Shown: positions 21,748 through 31,887 of the stretch, in pieces | Position numbering within the stretch: position 1 is the first letter of the stretch | How the letters are laid out: every line of letters starts with the position of its first letter | Assembly (NCBI GenBank): GCA_010093685.1 | Contig: MU006220.1 | Location: 589,502 to 653,501, forward strand | Direction of reading: 5' to 3' | DNA: 64,000 nt | Origin: Ophiobolus disseminans | Taxonomy: Eukaryota > Ascomycota > Dothideomycetes > Pleosporales > Phaeosphaeriaceae | Made by a program: the position numbers and the translations under genes | The notes under the pieces: model-generated | The model's input: only the letters and a program-made list of their open reading frames with translations | Told to the model about the DNA's origin: nothing | The model's database searches: none

Positions 21748-21943
21748 GTGGGCGTGGAAAAAGCTGGAGGAAGGATGGGGATGGGGAGGGTTGGGTGGTG
21801 GAGTTGTGAGGCTCATGTGTTTTATTTTACCTGTTGTGCTATCTCAGTTTGTATATCCTCGACACTCATTTACTTCTTAGAAATTATAAATCAGATCAAG
21901 CATACCCCCATACCCCATGCATACTCTCCCACCCACCCATCCC

Positions 21944-24900
21944 TCAATCCACACTCCCCCACTGCGGCGCCCCCTCAATCGCCGGCCGATCCTGCCTCAA
22001 CCTCGCATGCAGCGCTGCACTCTCATCCGCACGCTTCATGACCTCAGTCTGCCTCTTGACATTCCGCTCATACACATCCTCCTTGTCCTTCAACATCCTG
22101 CGCTCCACACCCGCCCTGTGCTCCAGCTCTGACTTCCGCTGCTCAATCTGCCGGACTTCGCCAGCGGCTTCGCGGTCCTTCATCGTCTGTCGGCGCGCTG
22201 AGGCGTCGTGCTCTTGCTCCATGATGAGGTTGTGCCACGCGACTTTTTCGCCGCGCTTCATGCGTTCTGCGTCGCGGACGCGGCGGATAGTCACCTCATG
22301 AGTAGTTTGCTCGAGGGATTGCACATGTTGGTGCTGATGGGATTGAGCAGCGAGTTCGTGATCCTGCTGTTCCTTCCTGCGTCTTAGTGCGTCTCTGTGA
22401 CTGTTTTCCTCGAGAGTACGGGCATGTTCGTGGCGTTCTTGGTCGTGTCGAATGGCGAGCTCGTGTTCTTTTTGGCGGTCTACGAGGCGCTTGATTGGCT
22501 GTGGGATGCTGATTGCGCCGGGTGGTTGCACGGCGGTTTCGGAGAAGAAGCGTGGTGTGCAGCCTTTGTCGCTGAGGAGGTCGATGAGATCTTGCTTGTG
22601 GGCAGCTCGGCTTGGTGATGGGACGAGCTCGACGTACTTGATAGGCGAATACCACAAGCCTGTGGAGCCGCCATACAGGTGGCTTTCATCGTTCAAGTCT
22701 TCCCATATTTCTGTTTCGAGCAGTGACTCGGTAATTTCAAGAGCACTGTATGCATTATCCAAGGCTAGTATGATGGCTGACTTTTCGTTGCGGGCCTTGA
22801 ATTTCGGATCCGCCTTGTTGTCTAGAAGGAGTTTGATCAACTGCCGCACCTTGGACCGCTGGCTTGCCGTCGTAATATGAGCATTGAGACACAGCTCGCC
22901 CAGGGCATGTCTACCCTTGTGGAGGCGTGACGGGAAGTTTGGGTTATGCCCCTGCTTGATCAGTTCGGTGGCAGCGTCAAGCTGTATGCACCTAGCCGCC
23001 TCATGTAGGCTTCCGTCGTTTTTCAGTGCATGAGGAGCTAGTGCTTGGACCGTGGAGAAGTTCGAGATGCTACTAGCGTAAAAGAGGGCAGACCGGTTGG
23101 AGTGGTCTCGCGCACTCGGATCCGCACCCCGCTTCAGGAGCGCATGTATGGTGTCACTGCTCCGTCCTTCCCGAGCCGCCATTGCTATGGGCGCGATTTC
23201 CGAGGCTGATGATGCTTTGTCAACAGACGCCCCGGCATCAAGCAGTGCCGCGATAACCGAATCCGAGATCCGTTTCTGCGGTTGGTTCAGCGCCCACACG
23301 AGTGCAGAGACTACTTCCTCCCCTACTATAGGGTCAACGACATCTTGGATGGATGCGTCAGGGTTACAGCCATTTTCGAGCAGCACTGCAACAAGCGCTT
23401 TAGATCTTGGGTAATTTTGTATTGCAACAATCAACACCGGTGTCTTAGAACTTCGAGGAGAGCCCATCTCCAGTTCCTCAGGGGAGCAACCATGTGCAAA
23501 GCATGACTTGATTGACGCAATCACTACATCGTCCTCAAGCCTCGAGGTAAGCAAGGCTGGAATAATGATACCGAACTCCGGTTTGTGAAGCATGAGCGTT
23601 TCCAAAATATGACCGTGTTTTTGTGCTGCAAATACAAAACATGTACCATCCGCTGTGTTGACATTGGCGCTGTAGTGAAGCAAAATGTTAATCATAGTCT
23701 CAGTGTGGTGACTATCACTGAATTGGGAGAGTGTGACGCGTAGAGCCGCATCGATAGCTGGCTGCTCGACTCCCAGAGACAGAAGATTGCTGGCAATCTG
23801 GGATACACTGTTCTGTACATCCACAGGTATCGTTAATCTCTCGTCGGTGAACAGGGTACGGAATGCTCTCGTGATATCATATCGTGACGGTCGATGCTTC
23901 CCACTAAGGAGGATGTCCGTCAGCGAACTGTCTTTTGATGCCACCGCAATGTTCAAAGCTTCACCATCATTGTGACTCACAGAAGCTCCTTTTCCCACAA
24001 GCATTCTTGTACTGGTAGTGTCTTTGTTGGACACTGCATGTCGGGATTCAGCAGCAAGCGCCTTGTCGAGAGCTTCTTGACCAACACCCATCTTCAACAG
24101 AACATCAAGGATCGCGGTTTTCTTTTGGGGGTTTTCGATTGCTATCGTGTACTCAAACGCGGGACTCAGAAGTCGAATGTTGGTTGCAATCAGTTGTTTG
24201 ATGATGTCAATATTGTCCGGACCACCATTGATAGCAATTTGCAGAGTCTGCATAGCCGGTTGCTCTTCGATCTCGTAAGGCAATAGCAAATTGATGATAT
24301 CGAAAGTTCGGGAGTGTCTGTTACCGTGCGAGTCGAAAGCCAGAGGCAACGCCGCAGAGGCAGCTGAAGACGTAGGCTTTGAGTTGCACAACAAGCGCAA
24401 GAGAGAAAGGTCGACTTGTGACACCGCCAATTGCAACACCTTGCCATTGGCATAGTCAACGCTAGCTTTACGTCTCACAAGCTCAGTAATCAGAGCTAGG
24501 TCTCTGCTGGTGGAAGTATCGGCCACGGCATCAACTAGAGCTTGATCGACTTCAGGGCCATGTGCTCCAAACTCGAGTAGCAAATGCGAAGTTGAGAGTC
24601 GCTCCGATGTGGAGTATCCAGTTCGCAGCAGGCTAAAGGCCTTCGCCAAGACTTCTGGAGGTGGGCGCGTATTCAGAAGCAGCTGAAGGCTGCGAGTATC
24701 TTTCCTCGCTACAGCGGCGAACACTGGGTTGTTGTCGCTCGATGCTATAGGTGCTCCGGCACTAAGTAGCAAATCCATCAACTGGCGGTCCCCATCTTCC
24801 ACAGCCCGTGTAAGCCAGTATTCAAGAGGCGGGCCTGTCGCTCCGTTCTGGACCAGCAGGTGGATGACGCGTAGACGGTCCGGCAGTGGCGTGTTCGAAG

Positions 24901-26065
24901 GCAAGAGGGCTAAGGCTTTCGAAGCTTGTGGAGGCGTGATAGAAGTCTGGAGTATCGCTTCCGCCAATCTCCAATTAGACCTTGAGATGGCCACTCGCAA
25001 GCATTCCGCATCATTTGTTGCAGTCGATACGCCGTAGCTCAGCATCATCAAGACACCCGCAGTATCATCTTTCTTTGTCCTGCAGACCAGAAAGTCGGAC
25101 AGACCAATACTGTTGGGGTTCAAGCCGCAACAGAAGAGGAGCTGGATAAATTGGAGCTGTGCCTCAACTGTGGGCAGTCTCATCGTGGTGTCAAGCAAGC
25201 GTTGCAGGGTCGCCTGAGTCAGTGGCACGGGACCTGCAACAACAGTAGCCGCCATCTTGTAGTCTTGCATCCCGATGGCCATGTTGAGAGCACTTGAGGA
25301 GTCGAAGTTGGGATCAGCACCATAGGCTATCAACAGTGCCGCAATCGTGTCGGACCCTTGCTGTACGGCTGCAGGAAGACATGATGATACAATTTTGGGT
25401 TGTATAGCTTTTGGTGCCCTGAGTAATGTTCGGACGAAGTTCTGGTCGTTTGATCTCACAGCATTAGCCAGGGTGTTGGGAGAGTTGTTGATGTCGGCGC
25501 CGTGTCTCAGAAGCTCTTGTACACATTCTTGATCATTTGCGGCAAGAGCAGCCTTCAAGCCTTCGTCCAAAGTAGTCTGGTCAGCCCCTGCACCGGCGAG
25601 CAAGCTCACACAGGTCGGCCTGCGGAGGGTTGCCGCCTGTTGAAGTACGGTGCTTCTACGGCGAAGGCCAGCATTCGATTGATTACTCGGCCGTCTCTTT
25701 TTCTCAGGTGCTTCAATGAAGTTCACTTTCGCGCCTAGATCGAGAAAGGCTTGGGTAAGACCAGGGTTTGTTGTGGGCCCTCGAAAGACGGCTAAGAGCG
25801 TTGCATCCAGCTCCTCCTGAGTATACTGTGCCGCCTCCTGTGAGTCTTTCTTATCTTTGGAGCTTCTGAATATGCGTTTCAAGACATCCTTGTGCTCTGG
25901 ATTCTTTGCTCTGCGATTCAGCAACAGGGTCCGAGCTTGCATGTGATCTTCTTCACTCGCAATAATGGCTGTTTCCATAGGGGCGGGCAAACAGGGCTGC
26001 CGAGCGACATTCTGGGTCACACCCGCCCTCTGAATCAGTTCTTGTAGGGTGATTCTTCGCTCCAT
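21944..26065 (-). CDS. Giant ankyrin-repeat protein with C-terminal coiled coil
   Basis: Single-exon frame of 1373 residues. After about 90 N-terminal residues come many degenerate ankyrin repeats running to about residue 1100. Typical cores are LLRHGADINNSPNTLANAVRS, LLIAYGADPNFDSSSALNMA, LLDAGASVDKASS and LLKRGADPSARDHSNRSALF. The spacing of about 33-36 residues suggests more than twenty units, many lacking canonical TPLH. The tail (about 1170-1373) is a highly charged Glu/Arg/His-rich helix (RQKEHELAIRHDQERHEHA, HELAAQSHQHQHVQSLEQ), predicted coiled coil. No NACHT, patatin or kinase domain lies at the N-terminus. Partner binding is inferred; specific function unknown. Such large ankyrin proteins are common and variable in filamentous fungi. 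Confidence 0.88.
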   Translation of the reverse strand: MERRITLQELIQRAGVTQNVARQPCLPAPMETAIIASEEDHMQARTLLLNRRAKNPEHKDVLKRIFRSSKDKKDSQEAAQYTQEELDATLLAVFRGPTTNPGLTQAFLDLGAKVNFIEAPEKKRRPSNQSNAGLRRRSTVLQQAATLRRPTCVSLLAGAGADQTTLDEGLKAALAANDQECVQELLRHGADINNSPNTLANAVRSNDQNFVRTLLRAPKAIQPKIVSSCLPAAVQQGSDTIAALLIAYGADPNFDSSSALNMAIGMQDYKMAATVVAGPVPLTQATLQRLLDTTMRLPTVEAQLQFIQLLFCCGLNPNSIGLSDFLVCRTKKDDTAGVLMMLSYGVSTATNDAECLRVAISRSNWRLAEAILQTSITPPQASKALALLPSNTPLPDRLRVIHLLVQNGATGPPLEYWLTRAVEDGDRQLMDLLLSAGAPIASSDNNPVFAAVARKDTRSLQLLLNTRPPPEVLAKAFSLLRTGYSTSERLSTSHLLLEFGAHGPEVDQALVDAVADTSTSRDLALITELVRRKASVDYANGKVLQLAVSQVDLSLLRLLCNSKPTSSAASAALPLAFDSHGNRHSRTFDIINLLLPYEIEEQPAMQTLQIAINGGPDNIDIIKQLIATNIRLLSPAFEYTIAIENPQKKTAILDVLLKMGVGQEALDKALAAESRHAVSNKDTTSTRMLVGKGASVSHNDGEALNIAVASKDSSLTDILLSGKHRPSRYDITRAFRTLFTDERLTIPVDVQNSVSQIASNLLSLGVEQPAIDAALRVTLSQFSDSHHTETMINILLHYSANVNTADGTCFVFAAQKHGHILETLMLHKPEFGIIIPALLTSRLEDDVVIASIKSCFAHGCSPEELEMGSPRSSKTPVLIVAIQNYPRSKALVAVLLENGCNPDASIQDVVDPIVGEEVVSALVWALNQPQKRISDSVIAALLDAGASVDKASSASEIAPIAMAAREGRSSDTIHALLKRGADPSARDHSNRSALFYASSISNFSTVQALAPHALKNDGSLHEAARCIQLDAATELIKQGHNPNFPSRLHKGRHALGELCLNAHITTASQRSKVRQLIKLLLDNKADPKFKARNEKSAIILALDNAYSALEITESLLETEIWEDLNDESHLYGGSTGLWYSPIKYVELVPSPSRAAHKQDLIDLLSDKGCTPRFFSETAVQPPGAISIPQPIKRLVDRQKEHELAIRHDQERHEHARTLEENSHRDALRRRKEQQDHELAAQSHQHQHVQSLEQTTHEVTIRRVRDAERMKRGEKVAWHNLIMEQEHDASARRQTMKDREAAGEVRQIEQRKSELEHRAGVERRMLKDKEDVYERNVKRQTEVMKRADESAALHARLRQDRPAIEGAPQWGSVD

Positions 26066-27506
26066 GGTGTGGTAGGTAGGTGATCAAAAGCATGTCGCTG
26101 AAGACTTCAAGACGCCCTTGATGTTAATAGCGACCGGGGCGAAGCACAACGCGTGGAGGTGGAAGGCGCGGAAGGGCCACTAGCCTGTTGCGGCGGCGGC
26201 CACACGTCGCCGCTCCTTCTGACCGTTCGGAAGCTGCGCCGTGCGAGGCCCCGGATTTTCACATTGAACGGCATCACTATGGTCCTTGACTCCGTCGAGC
26301 GCCATGATGCCCAGTGCGGTGCCATCGTCAGCGGCGTGTCAGCGTTTCAACCCAATCTTCTCCACCATCTCTCGCACAGATGACCGTGACGCCCGGTTCC
26401 ACAGACACTTGCCGGAAGAACCAGGACAATGCGGGGGCATGGACTCCTCGTGTGGTCTATACACTAATGCAGGTTACTTCCTCTCGGTTGGAGATTCTGT
26501 TACGTTCCTGTTTGAGGGCCAGCCGGCGGACGAGGAGCGGAACATGTTCGTTTGACTCTTTTCAGCATCGCGGCAAAAGCACCCTCGTCCTCTCAGCCCT
26601 AGGCGCATCTTGCGACTGTTTCATCGGATTTGTACAAGGCGCGGGTTTTCAATGTTTCCCGTTGGTTGCGTTTCATCGTTGGCCCGTACGCCTCAAGTTC
26701 TGCAGGTACCGTTTCAGCTGCCATGCCCTGCCAACTTTCCATTTTTGAACCATTTTCCCTGGAAGAGCCTCACTTGTCGCGCGATTCGGTTTTGGGTCTC
26801 TAGGCCAGACTGTGTAACGCAACTCAAATATACGCTTTTAGTCATCTTCCGCGTTGAAGGATAACATCCAAGGTCACTTTCTAAAGCTGTCGCAAAGCGA
26901 CTTTCCATTCATCATGACTAGTGGTACCTCAAAACGGCACAAGCGATCTTCGTCTATCAACAGCATTGTGGGCCCATTGCGCCCGTGCAGCCCTCGTGAA
27001 CGGCTGCTAGTACGTCGCACCAACGACATGTTTACCCACAGGGCTGGGAAGTTTCAAGCGAGAACCTACAATCTATGCCAAACCCTTACTCCAAGGCCCA
27101 GACATGTCACCTCCTGCACCGCGGGACCTACTGCTGTCAGGCCGCAGTCACCGAACTCTCTCTCCAAAAACAACTCTTGCGAAACCGTACCACCATGCGA
27201 GACCACGACTCGGTTGTTTGGACTATGCATCCTCTGCATTCATCCATGGCGGCTGCATTGGCAATCTATATCCATGCGACCGGGAGGATAAGTATATGTA
27301 GTCCCCATCCTCCTCATTAATCTCGACCACACAGCGCTTCCATTGTTTTGCTATTGGCTTCCAGGCTCCTTCTCTACTTCCTCTTCTATTCTATTCTCGG
27401 GCTCCGGTAGCTCTTCTTTCGTTCAACTACCACTGGTGGTACTACCATAATAATCGAACAGACCCCATCGACGCCTTTAATTCTCCGAATACATTCAGCC
27501 CCCAAT
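26066..27506. other. Intergenic, 1.4 kb
   Basis: No gene supported. Overlapping short plus-strand frames at 26286-26748 and 26854-27320 have no shared splice solution I could find and no motifs. The last 200 bases form a C/T-rich leader for the DUF3455-like gene at 27507. Confidence 0.45.
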
Positions 27507-28405
27507 ATGTATACTTCAGCCCTTCTCGCGATGGTCGCGCTGCTGTCGACCACTTATGCGGCCCCTCCGCGACTACCGACACACTACTTCAAACGTTGTG
27601 CGAATGAGACCCATAACGACACCGCGACGGACACGGCGCCTATACCTTCATGCGACCTCTCAGGCCTATCGCAACCTGCACACACCCTTACACTTCCCTC
27701 AGCGGATCTCCAACTGGTAATGGTCGCCCTAGGCCAAGGGACACAAAACTACACATGCGGCGCCAACGCCACGGCACCACCAACAGCCTTTGGCGCCGTC
27801 GCCCAGCTCTACGATGCCTCCTGCTCCATGTCCAAGGACCCCAGCGTCGGCACCAAAGCCCTCGGCTCAATCGAGGAATCAGCCAAGTCCATCGGCGCGC
27901 ACTTCTTCGTCGACAACACAACACCCGACTTTGACATTACCGGCCTAGGCAACACGCAAGCCAAGAAAGCCGAAGAATGCCTTGCCCCACAACCCGCCGC
28001 GGACGTCAAATGGCTGCGGCTCGAAGCGCAGGTAGCAGGCAGCACAAGCAAAGTGAAGCAAATCTACCGCCTGAACACTGTCGGTGGCCTTGCGCCAGGG
28101 AGCTGTGAGGGCAAGCAAGCTGGCGAGATTGTGGCTGTCGAGTATCAAGCACAGTATTGGATTTACGCGTAAGTAATCCACTTTGCACGTCTCGTACCCC
28201 CGCTACGTCGATCGTTGTACAATATCTTCACGTATGCTGACTTGTGTGTGTTAGAACTCCTGAAGCCAATGCTCAGAGCAAGGGCTCACTGCCTCCGGCG
28301 CCACAGCAGCAGGATCTCTCCAATGCTTCGCCGAGATTGGCTCCGCTTGGAGTGTTTGCGTGGTCGGCATTCCTGGCTACTCTTTTGTATATTTCCTCTT
28401 TCTAA
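27507..28405 (+). CDS. GPI-type secreted DUF3455-like protein
   Basis: Predicted extracellular protein of 270 residues from exons 27507-28168 and 28255-28405. Residues 1-18 are a signal peptide (MYTSALLAMVALLSTTYA). The central part resembles DUF3455, with LGQGTQNYTCGANATAPP, the VAQLYDASC block, and W-LRLEAQ, IYRLNTVGG and VEYQAQYWIYA near its end. The second exon, in frame after a GTAAGT donor, adds a Pro/Gln/Ser-rich linker and a hydrophobic tail (APLGVFAWSAFLATLLYISSF) that reads like a GPI-anchor signal. Stopping at the first-exon stop would remove this tail. DUF3455 proteins are widespread secreted fungal proteins of unknown function. Confidence 0.87.
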
Positions 28406-28443
28406 ATCGGTGATTGGAGGGTTGGATGGCTGAGGGCGTTTGG

Positions 28444-28540
28444 CAAGCCTGCTCTCAATATGAGGGACGTGGATCTTGACTGGCGTCTAACTGCGGGGAG
28501 TCGTCAAGCCTGCCCTTGAATGCAAGGGATGTGGATCTTG
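28444..28540 (+). repeat. Short direct repeat, about 36 bp, two copies
   Basis: CAAGCCTGC...GGGACGTGGATCTTG (28444-28478) and CAAGCCTGC...GGGATGTGGATCTTG (28505-28540) in the 3' flank of the DUF3455-like gene. Confidence 0.75.
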
Positions 28541-28773
28541 GTCGACACGGGGGTTAGGGGTACTGTTCTTTCTTTGTTCTATATCCCTTGTTTTGTTATG
28601 TTTTGGTTTTATGTATGTATGTGTACGATTTGTGCATAAGAGATGGTCAGGTTGATTGAGCCTCAGGAAGAGAATGTATGTGTATCAAGTATCATTAGTA
28701 TACGATGAATCTGTCATTTAGATCTCTACCCTTCCCGCCATCCCCTCCTCCACCACCACCCACTCCGTCTCCC

Positions 28774-29775
28774 TTACTCCACACCCCCAACCCCCACCAT
28801 CCCACAACTCACCTCCCAAAGCCCCTCCTCCCTCTCCTCATCAAACGCCCACTCCCCATACCCCGGCAACCCCAAATTCCCCTCCTCAACCGCGAGCTCC
28901 GCAACCCCACAATCCTCGAGATAAACCCCTCCCCTGCCTTCCAATTCCTTACCCACAGCCCCCCAAACAGTCGTCGCAGCACCTTGCTCCGCGCTCTTAA
29001 ATGCTCGCATAAACCCCTCGTCACCCTTCCACCCTTGCACCACCTCCGCGGGCAAGTTGGCTTGTAAACCAGTCCAAATGCCCCCGGGCATAACGCTCAA
29101 GCCGTGCAGGTGTCGTGATGCGAAGCGCCGCTCAATCGAATTCGCCATATAAATGCCCGCGAGTTTGGACTGCGCGTACGCCGCCACGGGGTCGTATTCT
29201 CTTTTTTGGAAATTCAGGTCCGACAGGTCGAGCGCGTGGTTACGATGCCCGGCCGACGATAGGACGACGACTCGCGCTGGGAAGACAGGGGACGCGGAAG
29301 CGAGTAGCGTGGGTGCGAGGAGCTGGAAGAGGAGGAAGTGCGCGAGATGGTTTACGCCGAATTGGGATTCGAAGCCATCCTTCGTCAGGGTGTGGGGGGG
29401 CATCATTATGCCTGCGTTTGTGATGAGGATGTGTAGTTTACTGCTCTTTCTCAAGAAATCTTGAGCGCAGGCGCGTACGCTGGCGAGGGAGGTCATGTCT
29501 AGTTCGAGTAATTCAAGTTTGCCGGGTGAGATATGTGTACCCAGGGCTTCGGTGGCTTTAGGGATGTTGCGGACTGCGCCGAAGACGTGCATGCCTGCTG
29601 CTTTGAGGGCGAGAGCGGTTTCGATGCCGATGCCGGACGAGGTGCCTGTTATGAGGGCGACTTTGCCGGTGAGTTCGCCGAAGAGGTTTTCGTCTTGGAT
29701 GATTTGGACGGCGGTGGGACGGGCGTCGCCTGGGCCTTGGGGATTGGTGTGGACGGAGGCGTAACGATTAGACAT
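28774..29775 (-). CDS. Short-chain dehydrogenase/reductase
   Basis: NAD(P)-dependent oxidoreductase of the classical SDR fold, 333 residues, one exon. Cofactor motif TGTSSGIG (about residues 43-50), structural NAG in HILITNAGIM, catalytic Ser in VVVLSSAGH and the catalytic pair YAQSK are all present. The pattern, with a PGGIWTGLQ loop after the active site, resembles the WW-domain oxidoreductase/retinol-dehydrogenase-like SDRs common in fungi. The C-terminal 30 residues (after about 300) are Glu/Gly-rich and may extend past the conserved fold. Substrate unknown; no neighbour indicates a pathway. Confidence 0.9.
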   Translation of the reverse strand: MSNRYASVHTNPQGPGDARPTAVQIIQDENLFGELTGKVALITGTSSGIGIETALALKAAGMHVFGAVRNIPKATEALGTHISPGKLELLELDMTSLASVRACAQDFLRKSSKLHILITNAGIMMPPHTLTKDGFESQFGVNHLAHFLLFQLLAPTLLASASPVFPARVVVLSSAGHRNHALDLSDLNFQKREYDPVAAYAQSKLAGIYMANSIERRFASRHLHGLSVMPGGIWTGLQANLPAEVVQGWKGDEGFMRAFKSAEQGAATTVWGAVGKELEGRGGVYLEDCGVAELAVEEGNLGLPGYGEWAFDEEREEGLWEVSCGMVGVGGVE

Positions 29776-30551
29776 TTATAGAGAGGTGATGGGAGTTGAG
29801 ATGGTGGATGGTGTGATGAAATTCGAAAAGTGCAAGACCTAGGGTCTGAGACGTTTGCTGAAGATCTGATGTGAGGTGCTGTTGAGAGTGCTGGAGTATC
29901 ATGAACACAGCATTACAAGCCTTACTTATACTTTTCTACACTGCCTTTACAATGCTATCGCAAGGCGTAATGCCACTCATCAGGCGTCCTGCAATCTGCA
30001 AGGCGTAAAATCCTCAATCATTGGTCTTAAGCCCGCTCACACCCGTTGGCGGAACACCGAACGGACGAGATGAGCAGGCAGTAAAGCGGGAGCATGGCTG
30101 ATATTTGCCCGTTGCTGTGAAAGTGATAGTGTAGAGAGGCAACCTTGCGCATCGCGGACATAAGGTAGTCAGAAGAGAAAGGGTGGCAGGGGTGGTAAGC
30201 GAAGGTGGGATTCCGCTGCGTATGTAATGAACGGCTGCTGAGTAACGGACTTAGTCAGGCTCGAGCAATTGCTAACGCCGTGTCGAGCCACGGTCAGAGA
30301 AATAGATGTACGACACTCGCTCAAGAAACAAGCACCGAAGACAGACGTGTGGAGAATGCAAAGCTTTCGGTATTGACCCAAATATACCAGCCATCCGCTA
30401 TTGAAACTGAAGAAGAAGTGAATAAATCGTCTATTAAAAGATGTATGCAATCCACTAAGAAGTCCCGGGTAACGTCCAACATGGAACACCCAGGTATGGA
30501 TCGAGTCGTGGTATCGTGTGATGTGAATGCAAATGCGATGCGGTAGATAGA
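29776..30551. other. Intergenic
   Basis: Promoter of the SDR gene and 3' flank of the coiled-coil gene. Nothing else recognised. Confidence 0.5.
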
Positions 30552-31137
30552 CTAGGCCTTCTCGGCTTCGACGCGCTGAGAGGAGCGTGGCCGCTCTACC
30601 ATGACATAGTCAGCGCTGTTCTGAGACGAAGGAGTCGTGGGCAGCGCACCTGCTGCGTGGCCCAGGACTTGTGCGTTCTTCTGGGCCAGCGGGATGCCGG
30701 GGCCGTTGAGTCGAGCCTTGTCCTGGTCAGGGAAGACGCCCTCGAGGGGGCTGCGTCGCTGGCTTTCTTTCCGTCGCGGCGGCGAGTTGCCGCTTGCTTG
30801 CTTCAGGCGGTCTTCGGCCTCACGCAGCCGGGCTTCCAGGGCCTCGAGCTCCTGTGTCTGTGTGGTGACAGCCTGCTTCCTGCAGGGGGTCAGCCGGGGT
30901 TTGGTGCGATGAGGGTCGCGACGGAAGCATACTTCTGGTGGACATTCTTGTCGAGGCTGTCGAGGTCGCCCTCCGCCAAGCCGAACAGACTGTCGAGCTC
31001 CGTCATGAAGTTGCGGGCGATGGTGCTGCATGCTGCGGTCAGAGGAGCGGGAGCTATACTAGCGCCGGGAATGCATACGATTGAGGACGGTTGGTGTTTG
31101 GCTTCCAGCCCTGCTTCCACTCGTTTTCGGGGTCCAT
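30552..31137 (-). CDS. Small coiled-coil protein, unknown function
   Basis: Three exons (31137-31079, 31025-30933, 30879-30552) give 159 residues. The N-terminus reads MDPENEWKQGWKPNTNRPQS and continues through splicing into TIARNFMTELDSLFGLAEGD. A helical, heptad-like segment QAVTTQTQELEALEARLREA (about 55-80) follows, and then a Ser/Pro/Arg-rich disordered tail. I do not recognise the family. The open frame through three exons, codon regularity and good splice sites support a real gene. The first few codons and the acceptor of exon 2 (two close AGs) are the least certain points. It diverges from the bromodomain gene to its right. Confidence 0.7.
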
Positions 31138-31887
31138 GGCGAGGATGCGGGTAGCAGTGGTGGAGCTCTAAAATGCGGGTTGGAGGTGTATGCAGGTCCG
31201 GGTCAAGATGGTCGCGGGGAGAACGGCTTATGAGAGACGGGTTGCTACGCAAGCGGACGGTCCGATCAGAAGGGGTTCAGGAGGGGCAGCACGAGGACGC
31301 AGTGTGTGAGGAGCATGATACGGCGTCCTTGATGATCAGGACATGAGGGTGGTAATTTCACTTGGCCCCGAGAAAGGGGATGGACTCCATGCTCATTAAG
31401 GTTGGGCGTCGATCTAGTGGAGCTCGGAAGTGCATGCCTCTGACCAAACGGCGGCGATGCGGCACCACTGCATGCGGCGGAGCATCATCGCGCCCACAGA
31501 TGGTGAAGACATCGGTGGGAGCAGAAGACAGCGGTGACGCGCCAGACCCAGTGTCTGCACATGTGATTGCAGCTAGATGACCCGCATCGTCACTCACCCC
31601 CGCGTTCGCGTGGTGCGGCGTCTGGTCGCGTCGACCGTTCCTGCCTAGCCGAGGGCGGCCAATCAGGGCCCGCTCGAGCATTGCGGCTGCTGGGAGGGCG
31701 TTGTGGTGCAGAAACACGCTGCATTTCTTCCATCACCGCCGCGACAGACCTCATCGCCCAAAATTCGCCAGCCCAACGCGCCCATCTCGCGCGCCGTGCC
31801 ATGCGACATCGCCCCTCGTAGACGCCGTCAGCTCTCGCGCTGGCTCCCCTCCCACTGCCCCCGTCCTCTCGCCAGCGGTACCGGGGG
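31138..31887. promoter_or_regulatory. Divergent promoter region (750 bp)
   Basis: Lies between the coiled-coil gene (minus) and the bromodomain gene (plus). Contains only short shadow frames; no clear TATA box. Confidence 0.5.

Noticed and set aside
26286..26748. Possible spliced gene between the ankyrin and DUF3455-like genes
   Set aside because: No consistent intron chain, start or motif found.
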